Origin: Streptacidiphilus carbonis
GTDB lineage: Bacteria; Actinomycetota; Actinomycetes; Streptomycetales; Streptomycetaceae
Assembly (NCBI RefSeq): GCF_000787775.1
Contig: NZ_BBPM01000029.1
Coordinates: 4,304 to 68,303, forward strand
Direction: 5' to 3'
DNA length: 64,000 nt
Numbering within the stretch: position 1 is the first letter of the stretch; each line of letters starts with the position of its first letter. Position numbers and translations under genes: made by a program. The notes under the pieces are model-generated. The model had not been told where the DNA came from. It searched no databases and saw only the letters and a list, made by a program, of their open reading frames with translations. Of this stretch, positions 1-8,359 are shown one piece after another.

Positions 1-1
1 G

Positions 2-463
2 TTGTGGGTGCTGCTCCATGTGGTGACGTCGGTGGGGTGGCTGGGGCTGGATTTCGGGCTGCTGGCGTTGGGGGTGACGGGGCGTTGGTTCACGCCCAGG
101 GTCGGGCAGTTGGGGGTGTACCGGGCTATCGACCTGCTCGGGTACGCGGTGGTGCTGCCGGTGGCGGTGATCGCCGCGGCGTCCGGGGTGGTGCTGTCGC
201 TGGGGACTTACTGGGGGCTGCTGCGGTACCGCTGGGTGGTGATCAAGCTGGTGCTGACGTCGGTCGCGCTGGTCGCGACGGCGTTCGCGCTGCTGCCGCA
301 GATGGACCGGGCGGTGGCCAACTGCGTGGCCGGCGGCGGGCCGGGAGGGTCCGGCAACAGCCTGGTCGCGGCGCCGATTGTGGCGGGGGCGCTCTACACC
401 ACGGCGACTGCGCTCTCGGTCTACAAGCCGAGGGGAGCGCGGAAGCGCGGGTCTGTGTCATAG
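2..463 (+). CDS. Integral membrane protein, DUF2269-like (5' end outside window)
   Basis: The reading frame is open from the first bases of the window. The apparent TTG start at position 2 is probably internal, so the true start is likely upstream. The visible 153 residues contain about four hydrophobic segments (around residues 3-25, 43-68, 79-98 and 121-140) separated by short charged loops, and end in a basic tail. The opening segment, with LHVVTSVGWLG, resembles the small DUF2269-type membrane proteins of actinobacteria. No catalytic motif is visible and the function is unknown. The next gene starts 9 bases after the stop, so the two may be co-transcribed. Confidence 0.6.
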   Translation: MWVLLHVVTSVGWLGLDFGLLALGVTGRWFTPRVGQLGVYRAIDLLGYAVVLPVAVIAAASGVVLSLGTYWGLLRYRWVVIKLVLTSVALVATAFALLPQMDRAVANCVAGGGPGGSGNSLVAAPIVAGALYTTATALSVYKPRGARKRGSVS

Positions 464-472
464 GTTCTGACC

Positions 473-805
473 ATGGATATGTTCGACAAGATCGACATTC
501 GGACGACGGATCAGCGGCTGGCGGAGATCGAGGCCAAGCTCGACGCGATCATGGCGCACCTGGGGATCGGCGCCGGCGGCGCCCTGGCGGGGGCGGGGGC
601 GCCGGTGGATGCGGCTCCGGTTGCGTACTCCGCGACCGATCCGCGGGGGATGCCCGAGGTGATGGCCCTTGTTCGGCAGGACAAGCTGATCCAGGCGATC
701 AAGGCGTACCGGGAGACCACTCGCGTGGGGCTGCGGGAGGCGAAGGAGGCAGTGGACGAGGTGGCCCGGGAGGAGCGGGGAGGCGGGAGCCGCTGGGGGC
801 GCTGA
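473..805 (+). CDS. Small protein with ribosomal L7/L12 C-terminal-like domain
   Basis: This is a 110-residue protein. Residues 1-30 form a charged helix (LAEIEAKLDAIMAHLGI), followed by an Ala/Gly-rich linker. Residues 60-100 match the C-terminal fold of ribosomal protein L7/L12, with VMALVRQDKLIQAIKAYRE and the signature GLREAKEAVDEV. The normal L7/L12 dimerisation domain is absent, so this is not rplL but one of the actinobacterial proteins that reuse the fold. Its role is unknown; a helical or coiled-coil N-terminus suggests self-association. It begins 9 bases after the membrane protein gene with no clear Shine-Dalgarno site, so translational coupling is possible. Confidence 0.75.
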   Translation: MDMFDKIDIRTTDQRLAEIEAKLDAIMAHLGIGAGGALAGAGAPVDAAPVAYSATDPRGMPEVMALVRQDKLIQAIKAYRETTRVGLREAKEAVDEVAREERGGGSRWGR

Positions 806-841
806 CGGGCTTCCGTCTGTTCTCGGGTGCGGGCTGTAGGG

Positions 842-939
842 GGCTTGTCGCGCAGTTCCCCGCGCCCCTGGGGGGCTGCAACTGACCCGCTGTGGGTAAG
901 TTGCACTATCCAGGGGCGCGGGGAACTGCGCGACAAGCC
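842..939. repeat. Composite inverted repeat, copy A (bidirectional terminator-like)
   Basis: The outer arms at 842-871 and 910-939 are perfect 30-bp inverted repeats with the core GCAGTTCCCCGCGCCCC. Nested in the spacer is a second 7-bp stem, TGCAACT (877-883) with AGTTGCA (899-905). The element fills the gap between the convergent L7/L12-like gene and prfC. It would fold into a long branched hairpin in either transcript, so a bidirectional terminator or 3'-end stabiliser is inferred. Related copies lie at 11833-11956 and 55074-55164, with degraded ones near 2.7 and 20.9 kb. Confidence 0.85.
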
Positions 940-963
940 AGGCACACGCCGCGGCCGAAATGC

Positions 964-2577
964 CTAGTCCGCCGTCGCGATCAGGGTCTCCAGCTTCACA
1001 TCCGGGTTGCTGCGGACGAAGCTGTTCATCTGCCACTTGTCGCCGAACAGGGCCAGCAGCACGTCGTCCGAGCGGCGGGTCAGTGCCTCGCCGGTGACGA
1101 GGCGGCTGCGGCCCAGGACGGCCGCGCCCTCGGCGTCGGTGACGCGGGCGATGTTGTAGGGGAGGTAGTCCAGCGCGATGGGGGACGAGAACTCGTGCTC
1201 CATCCGGTGCAGCACGACGTCGAACTGCATGGGGCCGACGGCCGCCAGCACCGGGGCCTGGTCGCCGCGGCGGTCGGAGACCAGGACCTGCACCACGCCT
1301 TCCTCGTCCAGCTGCGAGATGCCCTTGCGGAACTGCTTGGAGCGGCTGATGTCCTTGGGGCGGGCCACCGCGAAGTGCTCCGGGGCGAACGCCGGCAGCG
1401 GCGGGAACTCGGCCTTCCTGCCGGTGTAGAGGGTGTCGCCGACGCGCAGCGCCGTCGCGTTGATCAGGCCGACCACGTCGCCCGGGTAGGAGGTGTCGAC
1501 GACGGTGCGCTCCGCGCCGAAGACGGTGTGGGCGTACTTGGTGGCGAAGGAGCGGCCGCTGGCGGCGCGGGTGACCGACATGCCGCGCTCGAAGACGCCG
1601 GAGCAGACCCGGACGAAGGCGATGCGGTCGCGGTGGGCCGGGTCCATGTTCGCCTGGATCTTGAAGACCAGGCCGGAGAAGTCGGACTCCACCGGACGGG
1701 TGCCGGTGGTCGCCAGCGGGCGCGGGCCGGGGGCCGGGGCCAGGTCGACCACTGCGTCCAGGAGCAGGCCGACACCGATGTTGGTGAGGGCGGCGCCGAA
1801 GAAGACCGGGGTGATGTGACCCGCCCGGAAGGCCTCCTCGTCCCAGCCGGGGCCCGACGAGAGCACCAGCTCCATCTCCTCCAGGGCGGTCTGCCAGAGC
1901 TCGCCCTCCTGCTCCGCGGCCTGATCGGCCGTCAGCTTCTCCTCCTCGGCCTTGTGGGTGCCGCCGGGGACGCGGGTGAAGCGGCGCATCTGCTCGGGGT
2001 TGCCCGCCTCGACCAGTCCGCGCAGGTTGCCGGCGTTGCCGACCGGCCAGACCACCGGGACCGGGGTGATGTCCAGGATGTTCTGGATGTCGTCCAGCAG
2101 CTCCAGCGACTCGCGCCCGCGGCGGTCCCACTTGTTGATGAAGGTGATCACCGGGACGCCGCGGTGGCGGCAGACCGAGAACAGCTTGCGGGTCTGCTCC
2201 TCCAGGCCCTTGGCCGCGTCCACCAGCATGATGGCGCAGTCGACGGCGGAGAGGACGCGGTAGGTGTCCTCGGAGAAGTCGGCGTGGCCGGGGGTGTCGA
2301 CCAGGTTCATCACATGGTCGCGGTGGCCGAACTGGAGCGCGGCGGAGGTGACCGAGATCCCGCGCTCCTTCTCCAGTTCCATCCAGTCGGAGGTGACGCC
2401 CTTGCGTCCGCTCTTGCCGTGGACGGCGCCGGCGGAGGTGATCGCCTGCGCGTGCAGGGCGAGGGCCTCCGTCAGGGTGGACTTACCGGCGTCGGGGTGG
2501 CTGATCACGGCGAAGGTTCGCCGCCGCGAGGCTTCCTGGAGGACCTGGGTCGCGCTGGCGGGCTGATCGGAGCTCAC
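964..2577 (-). CDS. prfC: Peptide chain release factor 3 (RF3)
   Basis: RF3 is a translational GTPase that recycles RF1/RF2 from the ribosome after peptide release. The 537-residue protein shows the G-domain motifs in order: SHPDAGKST (P-loop, near residue 25), a switch region with EKERGISVTSAALQ, DTPGHADF, and NKWDR. The RF3-specific domains II and III follow. The length fits the family. I chose the GTG at 2577 because GAGGA lies about 6 bases upstream and homologous sequence begins just after it; the frame stays open for 40 more unlikely residues. The gene is convergent with the L7/L12-like gene across repeat copy A. Confidence 0.95.
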   Translation of the reverse strand: MSSDQPASATQVLQEASRRRTFAVISHPDAGKSTLTEALALHAQAITSAGAVHGKSGRKGVTSDWMELEKERGISVTSAALQFGHRDHVMNLVDTPGHADFSEDTYRVLSAVDCAIMLVDAAKGLEEQTRKLFSVCRHRGVPVITFINKWDRRGRESLELLDDIQNILDITPVPVVWPVGNAGNLRGLVEAGNPEQMRRFTRVPGGTHKAEEEKLTADQAAEQEGELWQTALEEMELVLSSGPGWDEEAFRAGHITPVFFGAALTNIGVGLLLDAVVDLAPAPGPRPLATTGTRPVESDFSGLVFKIQANMDPAHRDRIAFVRVCSGVFERGMSVTRAASGRSFATKYAHTVFGAERTVVDTSYPGDVVGLINATALRVGDTLYTGRKAEFPPLPAFAPEHFAVARPKDISRSKQFRKGISQLDEEGVVQVLVSDRRGDQAPVLAAVGPMQFDVVLHRMEHEFSSPIALDYLPYNIARVTDAEGAAVLGRSRLVTGEALTRRSDDVLLALFGDKWQMNSFVRSNPDVKLETLIATAD

Positions 2578-2655
2578 GGTGATTTCCTCGGTCCTCGGGC
2601 ATGCGGGGGAACAAACCACCTTAACGAGGAACCAGCCCCGGCGTCGAACCACGCA

Positions 2656-2726
2656 GGGCACGGGGAACTGCTCTGCCAGCCCTCTATGGAGGTGCATGGT
2701 TGGCCGCGCAGTTCCCCGCGCCCCTG
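2656..2726. repeat. Degenerate copy B of the composite repeat
   Basis: The core GGGGAACTGC (2662-2671) pairs with GCAGTTCCCC (2708-2717), but the arm order is inside-out compared with copy A, and the inner TGCAACT/AGTTGCA stem is missing. It lies downstream of the ADH gene and upstream of prfC, both on the minus strand, so it may terminate the ALDH-ADH transcript. The flank GTGCCTGGCTGG at 2732-2743 is also found beside other copies. Confidence 0.55.
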
Positions 2727-2749
2727 GGTCGTGCCTGGCTGGTGTCTGC

Positions 2750-3829
2750 TCAGAAGATCACCAAGGAGCGCCCGCCGCGTCCCGCGGACATGCGGGCGAA
2801 GGCCTCGGGGATCTCGTCGAGGGTGATCCGGTCGGTGATCAGGGCGTCCAGGTCGAGCCGTCCGGCGCGGACGTGCTCGGCGAGGACCGGGATGTCCTTG
2901 ACCGGGTCGCTGTTGCCGTAGACGCAGGCGGTGAGGGTGCGGGCGAAGTGGAAGACCTCCAGGGCCGAGAAGGAGACCATGTCGTCCTTGCCGCCGATGC
3001 CGACCACCGTCGTGCGCCCGCCCTTGCGGGTGGAGGACCAGGCCGCGCGGATGGTCGTGCTGCGGCCCACGCACTCGAAGGCGTGGTCCGCGCCGTTGCC
3101 CCCGGTGAGCCTGCGGACGGCCTTGGGCGTCTGCTCGTCGGCGAGCAGGAACTCGGTGGCGCCGTGCCGCCGGGCCAGCTCCTCCTTCTCGGGGGTGACG
3201 TCCACCGCGATGATCGGGGACGCGCCCGCGATCCTGGCCGCCTGCAGGACGGCCAGGCCGACCCCGCCCAGGCCGAAGACGACCACGGACTCGCCGGCCC
3301 GCACCCGGGCCGAGTTGTGGACCGCGCCGTAGCCGGTGAGCACGGCGCAGCCGAGCAGTGCCGCCGAGGCCAGCGGGACGCCCTCGGGCAGCGGGATGAT
3401 CGCGTTCTCGTTGACGATCGTCTCCTCGGCGAAGGCGGCGACGCCCAGGCCGGGGTAGAGGCCGGTGCCGTCCGGCAGCGCGGCGTAGGTCTCCACCGAG
3501 GCGGCGTACTGGTTCTCGCAGAGCCAGGGCTCGCCGATCGCGCAGAGGTGGCAGTGGCCGCAGGCAGGGGCCCAGTTGAGGACGACCGGGTCGCCGGGGC
3601 GGACCGAGGCCACGCCCTCGCCGACGGAGACCACGGTGCCCGCGCCCTCGTGGCCGAGGACCACCGGGGTCTTGGCCCGGAGCACGCCGTTGGCCAGCGA
3701 GAGGTCGGAGTGGCAGACGCCGGCGGCGGCCAGCTTGACCCGGACCTTGCCGGGGCCGGGCTCGGGAAGGGCGATCCCGATGATGTCGAGCGGGGCTCCC
3801 ACGGAGGAGAGCAGGGCGGCGCGGACCAT
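2750..3829 (-). CDS. Zinc-dependent alcohol dehydrogenase (MDR family)
   Basis: This predicted NAD(P)-dependent, zinc-containing medium-chain dehydrogenase has 359 residues. The catalytic-zinc region is GVCHSDLS (near residue 38) with GHEGAGTV. The structural zinc is bound by CGHCHLCAIGEPWLC (near 90-104). The Rossmann motif is GLGGVGLAVLQAARIAGA (near 185). The sequence is closest in style to the class III / aryl-alcohol group, but the substrate cannot be read from it. The gene lies 50 bases downstream of the aldehyde dehydrogenase gene on the same strand. The two probably act in sequence, alcohol to aldehyde to acid, under the shared promoter near 5.35 kb. Confidence 0.9.
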   Translation of the reverse strand: MVRAALLSSVGAPLDIIGIALPEPGPGKVRVKLAAAGVCHSDLSLANGVLRAKTPVVLGHEGAGTVVSVGEGVASVRPGDPVVLNWAPACGHCHLCAIGEPWLCENQYAASVETYAALPDGTGLYPGLGVAAFAEETIVNENAIIPLPEGVPLASAALLGCAVLTGYGAVHNSARVRAGESVVVFGLGGVGLAVLQAARIAGASPIIAVDVTPEKEELARRHGATEFLLADEQTPKAVRRLTGGNGADHAFECVGRSTTIRAAWSSTRKGGRTTVVGIGGKDDMVSFSALEVFHFARTLTACVYGNSDPVKDIPVLAEHVRAGRLDLDALITDRITLDEIPEAFARMSAGRGGRSLVIF

Positions 3830-3879
3830 GACTCGTGCCTTTCTCAGTACTCAGGGGGCCGGAACGCAGGGGGCCGGGT

Positions 3880-5298
<1,419 letters not shown>

Positions 5299-5328
5299 CA
5301 GGTGGTCCTTCCGTCACGGCTGCCGTCG

Positions 5329-5373
5329 TTAACTAGCAATGCTAATTAATCGCTGCGGGCGGCTCCGACGCAA
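5329..5373 (-). promoter_or_regulatory. ALDH-ADH promoter with near-perfect palindromic operator
   Basis: The AT-rich block at 5329-5349 is a 21-base palindrome: TTAAC-TAGCA (5329-5338), a central base, then TGCTA-ATTAA (5340-5349), with one mismatched pair between the arms. Read on the minus strand, TTGCGT (5368-5373) is followed at 18-19 bases by TTAATT/TAATTA, a plausible -35/-10 pair, so the palindrome covers the -10 region. Its size and symmetry suit a TetR-family dimer; which regulator binds is not shown. It stands out in a genome this GC-rich. Confidence 0.6.
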
Positions 5374-5432
5374 GTGCCGAGGCGCGTGCCGCCCGTCACC
5401 GTCGGCACGCGCCGTCAGGACGGTCGGGACAG

Positions 5433-7469
5433 TCATGACGGGAAGGGCGCCTCCCGCTGCCGTAGCTCCTCCGCTCTGGCCCCGGCCAGCTCCATTCGCA
5501 CGGTGCAGCCGGTCGCCGACGCCCTGACCTCCACGCTCTCGCAGATCTGCCGGGCCAGCCAGAGCCCCTCGCCGGGCCGGGGGCCGTCCGGGCGGGGGAG
5601 GCGGTAGCCGAGGGTGGGATCGTCCAGGACGCTGTCGGCGGGGCGCGGGCCGGGCTGGGTCAGCTCCACGGAGACGGTCCGTGCGCCGGACCAGATCGCG
5701 ACGGTCGCCGTGGAGCCGGAGGGCTCCGGGGCCTCCGGGGTTCCTGGGGCTTCCCCCGGAGTCTCCCGGGCCTCCGGGGATTCCGGAACGTCCGGGATCC
5801 CCGCCTCCGCATCTGCCTCCGCCTCCGCGGCGGCGTGGCCCAGCAGTCGGGCGACCTCCGCCACAGCCAGCACCAGCAGTTCGGCGCGCTCCCGCTCCAG
5901 GCCCAGCTTCATCGCGTGGTCGGCGACGAAGCCGCGCAGCCGGGCGCTGCCGGAGGCAGGCGAGCTCCAGCACAGCCGGGCGGCGCGGGTGGGCGGCGGG
6001 TCCAGCGGTGCGGCGGCCGGGCTCTGGGCGCGGAAGTGGACCGGCTCCAGGTAGTCGTCGGAGGCCGAGATCCTGGTGCCGTCGATCCGCTGCGGGTGGG
6101 TGCGCAGTGCGTCGGCCAGTACGTCGGGGCCGGCGATCCGGGAGTCGTAGGGGCAGATCATCCAGATGTCGGTGTCCGTCAGCAGCGCGTTGAGCTGGGA
6201 CTCCATCTGCTTCCACGCTGCGGCCTCGGCCCGGGAGCGGCCGGCCCACACCGGTTCGGCGATGATCCGGACGTGACGGCGCCGCGCAGCGCCGTTCGCA
6301 CGGCTGGTGCCGCCGCCGTCGGGGGCGCTGCTGTGGCGCCAGTAGCGCTCGAACGCGGCCACGCGCTGGGGCGGGCGTCGGCCGAAGTACGCCGTCTCGG
6401 CGAAGTCGAGGCGGTCGGCCTGCTCGCCCAGGGCCTCGGTCAGCAGCTCCAGATTGGCGGAGGTGGTGGCGGCCAGCACCGGTTCGCCGAGTCGGAAGCC
6501 CTCCTCGACGAAGGGCAGCGCCATCGCCAGGAACTCCTCGTCGGAGCCGTAGACACAGACCTGGTGCCGGAAGTCCGGGGCGGTGGAGCGGAAGCTGTCC
6601 AGGGTGTCCCAGCCGGCCATCCTGATGACCCGTCGGACGTGGGCGGCCGGACGTTCCAGGTGCAGTGAGCGGCCGTCGCTGAGGTCCTGCCTGGTGGCCA
6701 TCAGCAGCCGCAGGCCCTCCAGGTCGATGAAGTCCAGACCTGACATGTCGACATGGAGATCCTGATCGGTCTCGGCTCCGTCAGCCAGGGCCGCCTTCAG
6801 CGCCTGGGCCAGCGGGGAGTGGCCGGTGTCGCCGACCGCACCGCTCAGCCCCAGCCCCGGAGTCGCCCCGTGGCGGCGCAGGATGACCAGTTCGCCGTCC
6901 TCGAACTGCGCGTTCTCGGCGGCCCTGCCGTTGTGGGCCGCGTCCACCTCCGCCATGTCCGCGGCGGCGAAGGCGCGGTGGTCGTACTGACAGAGCGCCA
7001 GCACCTTGCCGCCGACGGCCAGCGGGGAGACCGCCTGCTCGTAGGCGACGATCTGGGCCATGGTGATCCCGTGCCGGGGCACCCAGCCGGTCTCGCCGGT
7101 GACCCGGAGCAGCCGGTAGCCCTCGACGCCGCTCTGCTCGATCAGCGCGTCCATCATGGCGACGGTGCGGTCGATGTCGAAGTAGCCGTCGATCATGTAG
7201 ACCAGGTCGGCCGGGATGATCATCAGCTGACCGGTGGCGGTCAACCCGTCCACGTCGATGCCGGCGCCGGAGAGCGTCTCCCGCACCCGCGCCAGGGCGG
7301 GGCCGTCGTCCTCGGCGATGTAGATGACCTTGTCGTGCCACTGCACCCCGTCGCGGACGAACGCCGCGGTGACCGCGGCGCGTTCGCGTTCGTCGCCGAA
7401 GACGAAGCAGAGGTGGTCGTTGGGCCGCACCGCGCCGACGGGCACGGGCGGCTGCTGGACGGTGGCCAT
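5433..7469 (-). CDS. MEDS-STAS-MEDS-HATPase multidomain sensor/anti-sigma-like protein
   Basis: This 678-residue cytoplasmic protein has four modules. A MEDS (DcmR-like sensory) domain spans about 10-175 (PNDHLCFVFGDERE). A STAS domain spans about 205-290, with MSGLDFIDLEGLRLL and no serine at the usual phosphorylation point. A second MEDS-like domain spans about 305-470 (VCVYGSDEEFLAMALPF). The C-terminal HATPase_c/RsbW-like domain (500-675) contains a Pro/Glu-rich insert. The ATPase motifs are degraded: the N-box reads AVAEVARLLGHAA instead of the usual NE-A-NA pattern, while GLWLARQIC, the late G-box, remains. It is therefore probably a regulatory partner-switching scaffold rather than an active kinase. 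The start at 7469 follows AGGAGG. It is divergent from a TetR gene. Confidence 0.8.
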   Translation of the reverse strand: MATVQQPPVPVGAVRPNDHLCFVFGDERERAAVTAAFVRDGVQWHDKVIYIAEDDGPALARVRETLSGAGIDVDGLTATGQLMIIPADLVYMIDGYFDIDRTVAMMDALIEQSGVEGYRLLRVTGETGWVPRHGITMAQIVAYEQAVSPLAVGGKVLALCQYDHRAFAAADMAEVDAAHNGRAAENAQFEDGELVILRRHGATPGLGLSGAVGDTGHSPLAQALKAALADGAETDQDLHVDMSGLDFIDLEGLRLLMATRQDLSDGRSLHLERPAAHVRRVIRMAGWDTLDSFRSTAPDFRHQVCVYGSDEEFLAMALPFVEEGFRLGEPVLAATTSANLELLTEALGEQADRLDFAETAYFGRRPPQRVAAFERYWRHSSAPDGGGTSRANGAARRRHVRIIAEPVWAGRSRAEAAAWKQMESQLNALLTDTDIWMICPYDSRIAGPDVLADALRTHPQRIDGTRISASDDYLEPVHFRAQSPAAAPLDPPPTRAARLCWSSPASGSARLRGFVADHAMKLGLERERAELLVLAVAEVARLLGHAAAEAEADAEAGIPDVPESPEARETPGEAPGTPEAPEPSGSTATVAIWSGARTVSVELTQPGPRPADSVLDDPTLGYRLPRPDGPRPGEGLWLARQICESVEVRASATGCTVRMELAGARAEELRQREAPFPS

Positions 7470-7521
7470 CAGGCCTCCTCCTGCCGGCGGCATCCGAATG
7501 CCGCGGATGGCCCAAATCTAG

Positions 7522-7590
7522 GGCGGACCGGTAGATCAGGTCAGCAGCTTGGCCGAATTCGATGGCTGCTCCGGGCGAATCCGGTCCGCC
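7522..7590. promoter_or_regulatory. Nested dyad symmetry in the MEDS/TetR divergent promoter region
   Basis: Three inverted repeats share nearly one centre. The outer arms are GGCGGACCGG (7522-7531) and CCGGTCCGCC (7581-7590). The middle arms are AGCAGC (7543-7548) and GCTGCT (7565-7570). The central palindrome is CGAATTCG (7554-7561). Another inverted repeat, GCGGCAT/ATGCCGC, lies at 7487-7504, close to the MEDS gene start. Their position between divergent genes suggests control of both promoters, possibly by the adjacent TetR protein; that link is inference. Confidence 0.5.
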
Positions 7591-7599
7591 GCGAACCCA

Positions 7600-7605
7600 T
7601 AGACT
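7600..7605 (+). promoter_or_regulatory. Candidate -10 element of a leaderless TetR transcript
   Basis: TAGACT ends 6 bases before the ATG at 7612, so a transcript would start at or next to the start codon. No ribosome-binding site precedes that ATG. Leaderless mRNAs are common in actinobacteria. No good -35 hexamer is visible. Confidence 0.4.
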
Positions 7606-7611
7606 CACCCA

Positions 7612-8322
7612 ATGCGATCGGATGCACACCCCGCTGCCAAGAGTGCCACCGGCGCGCCCGCGGACGTGCCCGCGCCCAAGGCCAAGCGGGTGCCGCGGGC
7701 CCAGCGCGAGCAGCAGATGCTGGACGCCGCCGTGCGGGTGTTCTCGCGCTCCGGCTACCACGCGGCCTCGATGGACGAGATCGCCGAGGAATGCCAGGTC
7801 TCCAAGCCGATGCTCTACCTCTACCTGGGGTCCAAGGAGGAGCTCTTCGCCGCGTGTATCCGGCGCGAGGCGGACCGGCTGATCGAGGCCGTCGGCCAGG
7901 CGGCCGAACCGGGTCTGGAGGCGGGGGAGCAGCTGCGGCGCGGGCTCACCGCGTTCTTCGCCTTCGTCGCCGAGCACCGTGAGAGCTGGATCGTGCTCTA
8001 CCAGCAGGCCAGGGCGCAGGGCGAGCCGGTGGTGGAGGAGGTCGCCGCGTGCCGCCGCCAGGTCACCGCAGCGGTCACCGCGCTGGTCCGCAGGGCGGCG
8101 CTGGACTCCGTCCCCGCGCCGCGCGCGGGCGAGCGCCCGGACCGCGGCGAGGCCGCCGCCGTCGCCCAGGCCATCGTCGGCGCCGCCGACGCCCTGGCCG
8201 GCTGGGTCCTGGACACCGGGCCGGAGCCGCCGGAGGAGACCGCCCGCCGGCTGATGTCGGTGATCTGGATCGGCCTGGAACCCCGCCTGCACGGTGCCCG
8301 CTACCGCTCCTCGGGGGAGTGA
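7612..8322 (+). CDS. TetR/AcrR family transcriptional regulator
   Basis: This is a 236-residue DNA-binding repressor of TetR type. An Ala/Pro-rich extension of about 30 residues precedes the helix-turn-helix domain at 35-82, with QQMLDAAVRVFSRSGYHAASMDEIAEE and VSKPMLYLYLGSKEELF. The C-terminal ligand-binding domain is helical. The gene is divergent from the MEDS-STAS-HATPase gene, and the nested dyad between them is its most likely operator. The start lacks a ribosome-binding site and may be leaderless. A role in controlling the MEDS gene or the PYROXD2-like gene is possible; the ligand is unknown. Confidence 0.9.
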   Translation: MRSDAHPAAKSATGAPADVPAPKAKRVPRAQREQQMLDAAVRVFSRSGYHAASMDEIAEECQVSKPMLYLYLGSKEELFAACIRREADRLIEAVGQAAEPGLEAGEQLRRGLTAFFAFVAEHRESWIVLYQQARAQGEPVVEEVAACRRQVTAAVTALVRRAALDSVPAPRAGERPDRGEAAAVAQAIVGAADALAGWVLDTGPEPPEETARRLMSVIWIGLEPRLHGARYRSSGE

Positions 8323-8359
8323 GACGGGAGTTCACGCGCCGGGCTCACCAGCCGAGCGC

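Noticed and set aside
842-939. Composite repeat considered as a transposon or MITE end
   Set aside because: No target-site duplication or transposase is visible; position between convergent genes fits termination better, though a mobile origin is not excluded.
892-2826. 644-residue open frame on the plus strand opposite prfC
   Set aside because: It is antisense to prfC, which has complete RF3 motifs. High GC content with few stop codons creates such shadow frames.
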